In this document: one piece after another, positions 27,014 to 36,674 of the stretch
Numbering within the stretch: position 1 is the stretch's first letter
How the letters are laid out: each line of letters begins with the position of its first letter
Source: Hydrogenothermaceae bacterium
GTDB lineage: Bacteria; Aquificota; Aquificia; Aquificales; Hydrogenothermaceae
Direction of reading: 5' to 3'
Assembly (NCBI GenBank): GCA_015519975.1
Contig: WIAL01000019.1
Coordinates: 1 to 63,369 of the forward strand
Length of the DNA: 63,369 nucleotides
Made by a program: the position numbers and the translations under genes
Notes under the pieces: generated by a model
Database searches by the model: none
What the model saw: the letters and a program-made list of their open reading frames with translations, nothing else
What the model was told of the DNA's origin: nothing

Positions 27014-28348
27014 CTAATCTTCTATAGGCTTATTAATTTCTTTTCCGTAAGCTTTCCACAGTAAGAAAGATATTAAAATAGCAGCTGATGCAAGGATTAT
27101 GTAAACGATAAAACCTTTAGAGTATCCCACCAGTCCATAGTTTTGAACAAATATTCCAAGAATTGGTGGAACAACGAAACCTCCAAATGCTCCAAGTCCA
27201 CCTACCCATCCAGCAGCACCGCCAGTTGCATGTGGAACATATTTAGGAACAAGCTTAAATACAGCTCCGTTTGCTATTCCCATTCCTGCTCCCATTAAAA
27301 CCTCACCTGTTAATGAAAGCATAAAATTATGATTTACTGCCATAACAACAACTATAGCCCCAATTAAAGTTAATGTATAGGCAATTATTGCAACTAGTTC
27401 CCCTCCAATTTTGTCAGACAGCCATCCACCAAAAATTCTTATAACCGAAGCAAGTAATGAGAACCCAAAAGCCATTAAAAGACCTGCGTGTCTGAGCTCT
27501 ACATTGTAGCTTTGAACCCAAAAAACAATAAACCAACCTGTTAATGCTAAAAATCCTCCAAAAGAAACGAAATATAAGGCTACTAATGCCCAGGTTTGTA
27601 TATGTTTAGCAGAATTTTTTAATGAACTGATTAATCCGCCTGTTGGAATAAGTTCCTGTCCAAGTTGTTTTGCAAGTTCTACTGCTTTATCGTGAGGAAC
27701 ACCTGCTTTTACAAGCTGAAAATATGGTGCATCTTTTGCAAATAGTATATAAATAACTGTTCCAACTAATAAAAATCCAAACCAGGCAATATAAGACCAA
27801 GTTAATCCTATTGCTTTTAATGCAAAAGGCAGTATCATTCCAAATAGTCCCGGTGCTAAATTACCAACTCCTGCATATATTCCTAAGGCAGACCCTTGTT
27901 TTTTTTCAGGAAACCAGTAAGCAGTTTGAGCAATTCCAACAGAGAAAGTAGCAATTCCGCAACCACTTAAAAATCCAAAAAACAGAATTAACCAATACAT
28001 CCACGGCTCAAGATTTGGATAGTAAAGGTATAAAAGTGTGGAAAGTCCTCCCATTCCAATAACAGCAAGTATTAAAAGGGTTGCAAGGGGGATTTTTCCC
28101 CCTACTTTGTCAACCCATGCTGCAAAAGGTATTCTAAGAAGTGAACCTGTCAAATTTGGTGCTGCAACAAGTAATCCCATTAAAAATCCTGACAGTCCCA
28201 GTATTTCTTTAAGATTTTTTGCAACTGGTCCATATAAAGAAACTGCTGCAAATCCAATGAAAAACCCAAATGTTGCCATTATTAGCCCAATTTGTGGGCT
28301 TCCTGTAATTTCAATAACCTTGCCTTCATACTCAATTTTTTTGTGCAT
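27014..28348 (-). CDS. narK: Nitrate/nitrite transporter NarK
   Basis: This 444-residue MFS protein has about 12 helices. It carries both nitrate signatures: GCGIATFSVGIAQTAYWFP in the first half and GMGIANGAVFKLVPKYVPH followed by a Gly-rich GGLGAFGGFVVPP in the second. It would bring nitrate in, or exchange it for nitrite, to feed cytoplasmic NarG and NasA. ATG 28348 is preferred because GGAGG precedes it by 5 bases; the upstream ATG 28360 overlaps that site. It follows narI by 31 bases. Confidence 0.92.
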   Translation of the reverse strand: MHKKIEYEGKVIEITGSPQIGLIMATFGFFIGFAAVSLYGPVAKNLKEILGLSGFLMGLLVAAPNLTGSLLRIPFAAWVDKVGGKIPLATLLILAVIGMGGLSTLLYLYYPNLEPWMYWLILFFGFLSGCGIATFSVGIAQTAYWFPEKKQGSALGIYAGVGNLAPGLFGMILPFALKAIGLTWSYIAWFGFLLVGTVIYILFAKDAPYFQLVKAGVPHDKAVELAKQLGQELIPTGGLISSLKNSAKHIQTWALVALYFVSFGGFLALTGWFIVFWVQSYNVELRHAGLLMAFGFSLLASVIRIFGGWLSDKIGGELVAIIAYTLTLIGAIVVVMAVNHNFMLSLTGEVLMGAGMGIANGAVFKLVPKYVPHATGGAAGWVGGLGAFGGFVVPPILGIFVQNYGLVGYSKGFIVYIILASAAILISFLLWKAYGKEINKPIED

Positions 28349-28379
28349 TTTAACCTCCATTTCCTATGTTTTTTTTATT

Positions 28380-29072
28380 TTATGGACATCTTTCTCTATA
28401 AATTATTGGTCTTCTGAATATATAGCTTAGTGGAATACTTAAAATATGAACCAGTCTTGTAAATGGGAAAATCGCAGTTAAAACAAAAACAAGGAAGATG
28501 TGAAGTTTTAATAAAAATGGAACTTCTGCCATTAAAGTGTAGTTTGGTGTAAATACCCAAAGACCTCTAAACCATGGTGCTACAGTTTCTCTATAATCGT
28601 GCTGTAAAACAATTGTGTTTATGTTTCCTAAAACTACTATCGCAAGTAAAAGCCAGAGAGTAATCCAGTCCATAGTTGATGTAATTGCCTTTAGTCTTGG
28701 GTTAGTCCATCTTCTATAAATAAATAAAACAAGCCCTGCTATAACCATTAATCCAGCAGCGGTTCCAGCATATAAAGCTATCATTCTATACATATGTTCT
28801 GTCAATCCAAGTTCCTCTGTCCAGCTTTTTGGAATAACTATTCCTATTATGTGTCCGATGAAAACTAAAATTATTCCATAGTGGAATAATATACTTGCAG
28901 GTCTAAGTGTCTTTTTCTCTAAAATTTCACTTGATTTTGAAGTCCATGTATATGGATAAGCTAAAAATCTATATGCATTGCCTATAAAAAATATCGTTAT
29001 TGCTATATATGGAAAAACTACCCAGAAAAATAAATTTACAGCATCATATCCATATTTTGCTAAATCAATCAT
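28380..29072 (-). CDS. narI: Respiratory nitrate reductase gamma subunit NarI
   Basis: This 230-residue membrane cytochrome b would oxidise quinol and pass electrons to NarH. It has five hydrophobic helices. Candidate haem ligands are the histidines in SILFHYGIILVFIGHIIG and in LLKLHIFLVF ... TRLVHILSIP. The ATG overlaps the narJ stop by 4 bases (ATGA), so translation is coupled. Standard length. Confidence 0.93.
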   Translation of the reverse strand: MIDLAKYGYDAVNLFFWVVFPYIAITIFFIGNAYRFLAYPYTWTSKSSEILEKKTLRPASILFHYGIILVFIGHIIGIVIPKSWTEELGLTEHMYRMIALYAGTAAGLMVIAGLVLFIYRRWTNPRLKAITSTMDWITLWLLLAIVVLGNINTIVLQHDYRETVAPWFRGLWVFTPNYTLMAEVPFLLKLHIFLVFVLTAIFPFTRLVHILSIPLSYIFRRPIIYRERCP

Positions 29073-29575
29073 GATTGTTTAACCTCCCTTTCCTGTATAG
29101 TTTCAAGGATAAACTCAATTAAAGGGGTAAATTTTGATTCAGTTTTTATAAGTCCTTCGTATATATGGTTTAACTCTTTTGAAAAAGCTTGTAGAACTTT
29201 TATTCCTGTTTCTTCATCAATGTAGGATACAAATTCCAAAACTACAGGTAGAAAATCTGGCAGTTCATTATCAATAAACTCAAACCCTTTTTCCCTGTAA
29301 TATTCAACAAGTCTTGCAAGGTAATTTCCTCTTTTAGGGTCGTCCCTAAACTTGTGGTAGGTAAGATACAGGCTTGCTTTTTCGTTTAAATCAAAACTTT
29401 TTACATATTCTTGTTGAATTTCAAAAAGGTCTGTTTCTTTGTAATAGTTAATAACCTTCGCAATATTTTCATCGTCTATCTCTGCTAAATCTATCTCTTT
29501 GACCGCTTGTTTTATATCCTCATCTGGATATCTAAGCAGTAATGATACAAGCTCAAATTTCTCACTTAAAACCAT
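29069..29575 (-). CDS. narJ: Nitrate reductase assembly chaperone NarJ
   Basis: This 168-residue acidic protein belongs to the TorD/NarJ chaperone superfamily: LLRYPDED near the start, YVKSFDLNEKASLYLTYHKF, and LPDFLPVVLEF. It would guide molybdenum cofactor insertion into NarG and hold the apoenzyme off the membrane. The frame is open from 29608, inside narH, but ATG 29575 has GGAG 8 bases upstream and fits the family start (MVLSEKFELVSLLLRYP). It lies between narH (11 bases) and narI (4-base overlap). Confidence 0.92.
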   Translation of the reverse strand: MVLSEKFELVSLLLRYPDEDIKQAVKEIDLAEIDDENIAKVINYYKETDLFEIQQEYVKSFDLNEKASLYLTYHKFRDDPKRGNYLARLVEYYREKGFEFIDNELPDFLPVVLEFVSYIDEETGIKVLQAFSKELNHIYEGLIKTESKFTPLIEFILETIQEREVKQS

Positions 29576-29586
29576 AGCTAACTCTC

Positions 29587-31044
29587 CTACGGTAGGCAAA
29601 AATCGCAATCTGGTGTGTAATCAAAGCCTGTCATTCCTTGCTCTTTATAAACATCTCTGTCAAACTCTTTTCTTGTTGTTGGAATTACAAATCTTTCTTC
29701 AAATTTGGCAATAGCAAGCATTCTATAAAGTTCCTCTGCTCCTTCTGGTGTTAAACCAACTTCTTCAAGCTTTTTAGTGTCTATTTCTTTTCCAAGCTCT
29801 TTTGCTCTCATGTAGTATCTAACAGCAACAAGCCTGTTTATTGCTCCTTTGATTGCCTCTACATTTCCACCTGTTAATAGATTTGCAAGGTATTCAAGGG
29901 GAATTCTCATTTCATCTATTGATGAAAATAGTTCATCGTAGCTTTTGTCTTCAAAAAGCTGAAGAACAGGACTAATAGGTGGAACATACCAAACCATTGG
30001 GAATGTTCTAAATTCTGGATGTAAAGATAATGCAACTTTGTATTTAACCATAAGTTTGTAAACTGGAGATTTTTGAGCAAACTCTATGTAATTATCTAGA
30101 ACACCATCTTTTTTTGCTTGCTCAATTACTTTAGGGTCATGTGGGTCTAAGAAAATTTCAAGTTGTTTTTCGTATAGTTTTTTATCATCTTTTTCATTTA
30201 AAAGCTCTGTTAGTTTATCTGGGTCGTATAAAATTACTCCAATATATCTAATTTTTCCTACACAGGTTTCAGAACATATTGTTGGAAGTCCTGCTTCTAT
30301 TCTTGGGAAGCAAAATGTGCATTTTTCTGCTTTTTGTGTAGCCCAGTTAAAATAAACTTTCTTGTAAGGACATGCAGAAATACAATATCTCCAGCCTCTA
30401 CAATTATCCTGGTCTACTAAAACTATTCCATCTTCATTTCTTTTGTATAAAGCTCCAGAAGGACACGCTGCTACACAAGCAGGATTCAGGCAGTGTTCGC
30501 AAAGTCTTGGAAGATAAAAGAAAAATGTTTCTTCAAATTTCATTCTAACTTCTTGAGCCATTTTTTGGATGTTTGGGTCGTTAACTGCGTGCTCCGGTGC
30601 ACCTGCAAGGTCATCTTCCCAGTTTGGTCCCCATTTTATATCTATCTTTTCACCAGATATTAAAGATTTTGCCCTTGCAACAGGCTGATGTTTTTGTTTT
30701 GGAGCGTTAAATAAATGTTCGTAATCATAAGTCCATGGTTCATAGTAATCATCTATTGTAGGTAGATTTGGATTGTGGAATATATTTAAAAATTCAAAAA
30801 GCTTTCCACCTTGTTTTAATTGCAGTTTTCCATTTTCTTTTAACTGCCAGCCACCTTTCCATTTTTCTTGGTTTTCCCATTGGATTGGATAACCTACTCC
30901 TGGTTTTGTTTCTACATTGTTAAACCAAACATACTCAACACCATCTCTTTTTGTCCATGTATTTTTACAGGTTACACTACAGGTATGACAACCTATACAT
31001 TTATCTAAATTTAAAACCATTGTTATCTGTGCTTTAACTCTCAT
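29587..31044 (-). CDS. narH: Respiratory nitrate reductase beta subunit NarH
   Basis: This 485-residue electron-transfer subunit links NarI and NarG. It carries four cysteine clusters: C16, C19, C22, C26 in CIGCHTCSVTC; CEHCLNPACVAACP; CRGWRYCISACP, where Trp replaces one cysteine as expected for the [3Fe-4S] centre; and CTFCFPR with CSETC. There is no signal peptide, so it is cytoplasmic. The ribosome-binding site AAGGAGGGG precedes ATG 31044. narG lies 17 bases upstream. Confidence 0.95.
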   Translation of the reverse strand: MRVKAQITMVLNLDKCIGCHTCSVTCKNTWTKRDGVEYVWFNNVETKPGVGYPIQWENQEKWKGGWQLKENGKLQLKQGGKLFEFLNIFHNPNLPTIDDYYEPWTYDYEHLFNAPKQKHQPVARAKSLISGEKIDIKWGPNWEDDLAGAPEHAVNDPNIQKMAQEVRMKFEETFFFYLPRLCEHCLNPACVAACPSGALYKRNEDGIVLVDQDNCRGWRYCISACPYKKVYFNWATQKAEKCTFCFPRIEAGLPTICSETCVGKIRYIGVILYDPDKLTELLNEKDDKKLYEKQLEIFLDPHDPKVIEQAKKDGVLDNYIEFAQKSPVYKLMVKYKVALSLHPEFRTFPMVWYVPPISPVLQLFEDKSYDELFSSIDEMRIPLEYLANLLTGGNVEAIKGAINRLVAVRYYMRAKELGKEIDTKKLEEVGLTPEGAEELYRMLAIAKFEERFVIPTTRKEFDRDVYKEQGMTGFDYTPDCDFCLP

Positions 31045-31061
31045 TTTAAACCCCTCCTTGT

Positions 31062-34000
31062 TTAATTAGACCACTCAACTTTTTTCTTCTTCTTAATTAA
31101 AACGACTGAATCACTCTGAGTTCCTGTAGGGCCATAATAGTTAAATGAGTAGCTAAGCTGTGCGTATCCTCCTACTGCGTAAGTAGGTTTTATATGAATT
31201 CTTGTTGTTGCATTATGGCTACCACCTGTTTCGTTTGTGATTTCAGAAATAGGAACATGGATAGTCCTGTCCTGAACATGATACATAAGAGCCATTCCTT
31301 TCTGAACCCTATGACTTACTGCAGCCCTTGCAACTACTACACCATTTCTGTTATAGACCTCTACCCAGTCATTATCCTTAATTCCTGCTTCTTTTGCATC
31401 CTCATCACTTATCCATACAACCTGCCCACCTCTAAATAGTGTTAGCATTATAAGGTTGTCGTAGTATGTTGAGTGTATTTGCCATTTTCCGTGAGGTGTA
31501 ATCCATCTTGCTTTTATAGTTTTTTCATCAACTTCAGGTGGGTTTTCCCAGTCTTCAAATGGATTAATTACTAAAGGTGGTTTATAAACAGGTAAATTTT
31601 CTCCTACTTCTGTAAAGAGTTCGTGGTCTATAAATAGTTCCTGTCTTCCAGATAATGTTCTAAATGGAATTTTATACTCAATTGAGTTTGAAAATGCTGT
31701 AAATCTTCTATCAAAGTGTGTAGTTCCTGTGAATATTGGTGTTGATATAGATACTCTTGGTTGAGCAGTTATTTCTTTTAATGTAAAGTGTTCACTTTCT
31801 CTGTCTTTTGCTATATCTGCAACTTCCGGTAAACCTGTTTTTTTCGCTGCAAATTTCCAGGCTTTATTTGCAGGTTTTCCATTTGTGCATGTAGAAAGGG
31901 TTAATATTGCTTCTACTGCTTTTTCATCTTCTTCAATATTAGGCATTCCTTTATTAATGCCATCTTTATGGGTTCCAATCATAGTTTTTAAAAATTCATA
32001 CTCTTCTTTTGCATCAAAACTCCATCCGTGGGCACCAACAGGTTTTTCATAAACATTTGGTCCAAGGGCTATGTATTTATCGTAAATTTTTGTGTAGTCT
32101 CTTTTTACTACTGCTATGTTTGGCATTGTTTTTCCTGGAATAGGTTCTGTTTCACCTTTTGACCAGTCTAAAACCTTTCCATAAGGCTGGGATATTTCTG
32201 CAGGTGAGTCGTGCATTAATGGTGCGGTTACTATATCTTCATATTCTCCCTGTAAATGTTTTTCTGCAAGTTTGGAAAACGTTTGAGCTATCTCTTTATA
32301 TATTTGCCAGTCTGATTTTGATTCCCATAGAGGTTCTACGGCTTTGTTTAATGGGTGTATAAATGGGTGCATATCTGTTGAGTTTAAGTCTGTTTTTTCA
32401 TACCAGGTTGCAGTAGGTAAAACAACATCTGCATACAAGGCAGAGCCAGTCATTCTAAAATCTAAAACTACAAACAGGTCTAATTTTCCAACTGGTGCAT
32501 CTTCCCTAAGTTTTACTTCTTCAGGTTTTAAAGGTGAATACTCTGCCATTACTCCTGTATTTTCCACTCCAAGCATATGCTTTAGGAAATATTCATGTCC
32601 TTTTGCAGAACTTGAAATAAGGTTTGACCTCCATACAAATAAGCTTCTTGGGAAGTTCACAGGATTTTCTGGGTCTTGAATAGAAAATTCAAGTTCTCCA
32701 TTTTTGAGTTTTTCTACTATATATTCTTTTGGGTTCTTCCCTGCCCTTTTAGCCTCTTCTGCAAGTTCTAAGCTACTTTTATTAAATTGTGGGTAAAATG
32801 GAAGCCATCCAAGCCTAACAGCTAAAAGTATATAATCTGCTGGATGTTTGTATTTTGTTTTTCCTTTTATTGGTGAAGCAAGTTTTTCTATGTTATTGTC
32901 TTCGTATCTAAATTGCTCTGTTGTGAAATACCAGAAAGATGTTGCATTTTGAAGTCTTGGTGGTGCCTGCCAGTCTCTTGCAAAAGCTAAGGTCGCCCAG
33001 CCTTCAAAAGGTCTTACTTTTTCCTGACCTACATAGTGAGCCCATCCACCACCATTTTTTCCTTGGGAACCTGTTAATATTACTAAATTTAAAATTGAAC
33101 GATAAATTAAGTCTGCATTATACCAGTGGTTTATACCAGCTCCCATTATTATCATAGAACGACCTTTAGATTCTGCTGCATTTTTTGCGAATTCTCTTGC
33201 TATTCTTTCTACCTGTTTAGCTGGTGTTCCTGTAATTTTTTCCTGCCATTTAGGTGTATATGGCACATCTTCATCATAAGAAGAAGGATAACCTTCAAGA
33301 CCTTCTCTTTTAACTCCATAGTTCGCAAGGAATAAATCAAATACAGTTGTCAGGTAATACTCTTTTCCATCTATTTCAACTTTTTTAACAGGAATTTCTC
33401 TTTTTAATATTCCTTTTTTATCATCTTCGAAGTAAGGTAGTTTAACAAATCCCTTTTCATCTTCTTTTCCAAGAATTGTTAAAGCAGGATTTATTTTATT
33501 TCCATTTTCATCTTCAAGTTTTAAGTTCCATTTTCCTGTATCTTCCCATCTGTAGCCTATACTTCCATTTGGTATTACAAGTTCATTTTTGTCTTCATCT
33601 AATACAACAAGTTTCCATTCTGCATTTGACACATTTTTACTAATATCAGAAGCCCTTAAAAATCTGTCAACTGTAAATCCATCTTCATCTTTGTTTAACA
33701 TTACTAAAAATGGCAAATCTGTAAACTGCTTAGCATAATCGATAAAGTATTCTTCAGGGTTTTCCACATAAAATTCTTTTAAAATTACATGGGTCATTGC
33801 TTGTGCAAGTGCTGCATCAGTTCCAGGGTTAAGTTGCATCCATTCATCTGCAAATTTGACATATTCAGCATAATCTGGACTTACAGAAACAACTTTAGCT
33901 CCTCTATATCTAACTTCAGAGAAGAAGTGAGCATCAGGCGTCCTTGTCATTGGGATATTAGAGCCCCAGACCATTATGTAAGTTGAGTTGTACCAGTCTC

Positions 34001-34736
34001 CACTTTCTGGAACATCTGTTTGTTCTCCCCATACCTGTGGTGATGCAGGTGGTAAGTCTGCATACCAGTCATAGAAACTAAGCATAGTTCCGCCAATTAA
34101 AGATAAAAATCTAGCCCCAGAAGCATAACTAAGCATTGACATAGCAGGAATAGGTGTAAAACCTGCAATTCTATCTGGTCCGTATTTTTTGATTGTGTGT
34201 ATAAGCTGAGATGCTATTAGTTCTTTTACTTCATCCCAGCTAACCCTTACAAAGCCACCTCTGCCCCTTGCTGATTTATATTCTTTTGTTTTTATTGGGT
34301 CGCTTAAAATTTCATCCCAGGCTTTTACTGGGTCCCCGTGGTTTTTCTCTTTTGCTTTTCTCCATGCATCAAGTAAGACATCGCGAACATATGGATATTT
34401 AACTCTTAAAGGACTGTAAATATACCACGAAAATGAAGCACCTCTTTGACATCCCCTTGGTTCGTATTCTGGGAAGTCAGGACCAGTGGTAGGATAGTCA
34501 AGAGCTTGAGTTTCCCAAGTGATGAGTCCATTTTTTACATAAACCCACCAGCTACATGAACCTGTACAGTTTACACCATGAGTAGTTCTAACCCTCTTAT
34601 CGTGTTGCCACCTTCGCCTGTAAAAGTCCTCCCATGTTCTGTCTTGCTCTGTTAATGCAGAGTGCCCCCCTGAGTATGTTTCTTTTGGGGCAAATGAAGT
34701 GAACTTTTTGAGCAGGTAGGAAACCTTTCGTTTCAT
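31062..34736 (-). CDS. narG: Respiratory nitrate reductase alpha subunit NarG
   Basis: This 1224-residue molybdenum bis-MGD catalytic subunit reduces nitrate with electrons from quinol. The N-terminal FS0 cluster has the histidine-first ligand set H53, C57, C61 and C96 typical of NarG. The molybdenum aspartate should be D227 in WYADLPPASP, followed by WGEQTDVPES. No twin-arginine signal is present, so the enzyme faces the cytoplasm, unlike archaeal-type Nar. Length and order (narGHJI) are normal. GAGGGG precedes ATG 34736. The upstream neighbour is nirA, 21 bases away. Confidence 0.96.
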   Translation of the reverse strand: MKRKVSYLLKKFTSFAPKETYSGGHSALTEQDRTWEDFYRRRWQHDKRVRTTHGVNCTGSCSWWVYVKNGLITWETQALDYPTTGPDFPEYEPRGCQRGASFSWYIYSPLRVKYPYVRDVLLDAWRKAKEKNHGDPVKAWDEILSDPIKTKEYKSARGRGGFVRVSWDEVKELIASQLIHTIKKYGPDRIAGFTPIPAMSMLSYASGARFLSLIGGTMLSFYDWYADLPPASPQVWGEQTDVPESGDWYNSTYIMVWGSNIPMTRTPDAHFFSEVRYRGAKVVSVSPDYAEYVKFADEWMQLNPGTDAALAQAMTHVILKEFYVENPEEYFIDYAKQFTDLPFLVMLNKDEDGFTVDRFLRASDISKNVSNAEWKLVVLDEDKNELVIPNGSIGYRWEDTGKWNLKLEDENGNKINPALTILGKEDEKGFVKLPYFEDDKKGILKREIPVKKVEIDGKEYYLTTVFDLFLANYGVKREGLEGYPSSYDEDVPYTPKWQEKITGTPAKQVERIAREFAKNAAESKGRSMIIMGAGINHWYNADLIYRSILNLVILTGSQGKNGGGWAHYVGQEKVRPFEGWATLAFARDWQAPPRLQNATSFWYFTTEQFRYEDNNIEKLASPIKGKTKYKHPADYILLAVRLGWLPFYPQFNKSSLELAEEAKRAGKNPKEYIVEKLKNGELEFSIQDPENPVNFPRSLFVWRSNLISSSAKGHEYFLKHMLGVENTGVMAEYSPLKPEEVKLREDAPVGKLDLFVVLDFRMTGSALYADVVLPTATWYEKTDLNSTDMHPFIHPLNKAVEPLWESKSDWQIYKEIAQTFSKLAEKHLQGEYEDIVTAPLMHDSPAEISQPYGKVLDWSKGETEPIPGKTMPNIAVVKRDYTKIYDKYIALGPNVYEKPVGAHGWSFDAKEEYEFLKTMIGTHKDGINKGMPNIEEDEKAVEAILTLSTCTNGKPANKAWKFAAKKTGLPEVADIAKDRESEHFTLKEITAQPRVSISTPIFTGTTHFDRRFTAFSNSIEYKIPFRTLSGRQELFIDHELFTEVGENLPVYKPPLVINPFEDWENPPEVDEKTIKARWITPHGKWQIHSTYYDNLIMLTLFRGGQVVWISDEDAKEAGIKDNDWVEVYNRNGVVVARAAVSHRVQKGMALMYHVQDRTIHVPISEITNETGGSHNATTRIHIKPTYAVGGYAQLSYSFNYYGPTGTQSDSVVLIKKKKKVEWSN

Positions 34737-34757
34737 AATATTACCCCTCCAAAAATA

Positions 34758-36674
34758 TTAAAAATTTTGTCCTTCCAGATCGGCTTCAACTTCCGTGAAT
34801 ACTTTATATCTTTTTTCCGGTTTGTTGTGAATCATTTTTAAAATAATGTCATCTAAAAATTTAGGAATATCAGGATTTAATTTTGATGGCTTTTCCGGTA
34901 GAGGTTCATCATATACTTCAAGTATGTTAGGTCGTGGGTACGGGCTTTTTCCTGTGGCTTTTTTATAAAGCTGATATCCAAATAAAAATATCTCTTCTTC
35001 TTCTGGTTTATTGCCCATAAGATAGTCAGTTATCTCAAGGCGAAGTTGTGGATAATTTTTCTTAACCATATTATTAAACTTAATTAGAAATCTTAAAGCA
35101 TGTTTTGATATCTTGGATAGAACTCTAAAATAAAATTTTTCAAAGCTTTCTTTTGGTTTCTTTAATCTTATGTATTCTTTTATAAGTTCCTCAACATAGA
35201 ACTGGGTTTCATCAAGAGGTACTTTCTGTATTAATAATCTTCCTTCTTCACTTTCTCCTGTAAGTGTCCCTCCGTAATATATATCTGTGCCTAAAACTGT
35301 TTCACCGTCTTTCTTAAACTTGACCCCTACAAATCCTATATCTCCATTACCGTGTATTCCACATCCTTTTTGACATGCAGACCAATACATCCTAACTTTT
35401 GCATCTTTATAGTCTAATGGATACTTTTCTGTTAAATAGTTAGCTACATTTATAGCATCAGGTTTATTTGGTATTACTCCAAAAGGACAGTGGTCTGTTC
35501 CTGCACATGCAACTAAATCGTTAAAGTATGGTGAGTTTACATTTTTGTATTTTTGATAAATAGGTAAAGATAAAAGTTTTTCTATGTTTTCTTCTTTTAC
35601 TCCTACTATGTATAAGTTTTGAGTTACTGTAAGTCTGATTTGTCCATTTCCAAACTCTTTAGAAGCTTCTGCTGCTTCTATCATTGCAGTTCCAGAAAAT
35701 ATTCCTGAAGGAACTACCATATGCATAGCGTAGCTACCATCTTTTAGTTTTACCCTTCCTATTTTTTCTCCACCTTCCAGCTCTGTTAAGGTTCTACCTG
35801 CTTCTTCGAAATTCCTTCCTGCTTCATGCTTTATTGCATCTACAATTTCTTCCATTCCAACAGCATCAATCATATATTTGAGCCTATTTTTATTTCTACT
35901 ATCTTTAAATCCATACTTTTTAAACATTTTTGCCGTTGCTTCAAAAAACTGTGGAACTTCTTCAGGAAGTAAAAATACATTCGCAGGTTTGGCTATTGCT
36001 CCAACTTTTCCTCCAAGGTAAACATTAAACCCAAACTCTCCATCCTTTTCTGCTAATACAAAACAAGCATCGTGCCCATAAATATTACATCTGTTTGAAT
36101 ATGAACCATTTATCCCAATATTAAACTTCCTTGGAAGTTTGCATATCCATTCTTCTTTCTTTAAGAAAATCTCTTGAATTTTAAGAAGAATATCCCATGT
36201 CTCAATCACATTATCAAAAGCAAGCCCATCTAGAGGGTCTTGAACTATATTCCTAAAGTTATCTACACCGGTTTGAAAAGTAGTAATTCCAACACTTTCA
36301 AGCTCTTTTAAAACTGTTGGCAGGTTTTCAATAGTTATAAATCTTAGTTCTACTTGCATTCTCGTTGTTAAGTCTATGTAATCATTTCCATACTTTTGAG
36401 CCACTTCACCTAACTTTTTTGCCTGTTCATAGGTTAACTTTCCACCAGGGATTCTAACCCTAATCATAAATTTTTCTGGTGTTGCAGGGCGGTAAAAAAC
36501 TCCGAAACATTTAAAGAAATAATCTAAATCGTGCTGAGGTATAGATGAAAATCCATTTTGTGCATAGTATTCTAATTTTTCCCAGGCTTCTTGAGGAGTA
36601 TGTTCTTGTTTAAGTTTTTCTATTTTATTTAGTTTTTTATTTCTTTCTTGAGAAACTTTTAAGAGTTTTTCCAT
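34758..36674 (-). CDS. nirA: Siroheme nitrite reductase, ferredoxin type (NirA), with C-terminal extension
   Basis: This 638-residue enzyme would reduce nitrite to ammonium with six electrons. Two ferrodoxin-like plus siroheme half-repeats are visible, and the siroheme/[4Fe-4S] ligands are C390 and C396 (CX5C) and C434 and C438 (CX3C). A sulfite reductase of the same family is the alternative; the nitrate-gene context favours nitrite. It is about 100 residues longer than typical bacterial NirA, because after about residue 530 it carries a helical and then proline-rich tail. It overlaps cobA, which makes the siroheme precursor, by 16 bases. Confidence 0.87.
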   Translation of the reverse strand: MEKLLKVSQERNKKLNKIEKLKQEHTPQEAWEKLEYYAQNGFSSIPQHDLDYFFKCFGVFYRPATPEKFMIRVRIPGGKLTYEQAKKLGEVAQKYGNDYIDLTTRMQVELRFITIENLPTVLKELESVGITTFQTGVDNFRNIVQDPLDGLAFDNVIETWDILLKIQEIFLKKEEWICKLPRKFNIGINGSYSNRCNIYGHDACFVLAEKDGEFGFNVYLGGKVGAIAKPANVFLLPEEVPQFFEATAKMFKKYGFKDSRNKNRLKYMIDAVGMEEIVDAIKHEAGRNFEEAGRTLTELEGGEKIGRVKLKDGSYAMHMVVPSGIFSGTAMIEAAEASKEFGNGQIRLTVTQNLYIVGVKEENIEKLLSLPIYQKYKNVNSPYFNDLVACAGTDHCPFGVIPNKPDAINVANYLTEKYPLDYKDAKVRMYWSACQKGCGIHGNGDIGFVGVKFKKDGETVLGTDIYYGGTLTGESEEGRLLIQKVPLDETQFYVEELIKEYIRLKKPKESFEKFYFRVLSKISKHALRFLIKFNNMVKKNYPQLRLEITDYLMGNKPEEEEIFLFGYQLYKKATGKSPYPRPNILEVYDEPLPEKPSKLNPDIPKFLDDIILKMIHNKPEKRYKVFTEVEADLEGQNF

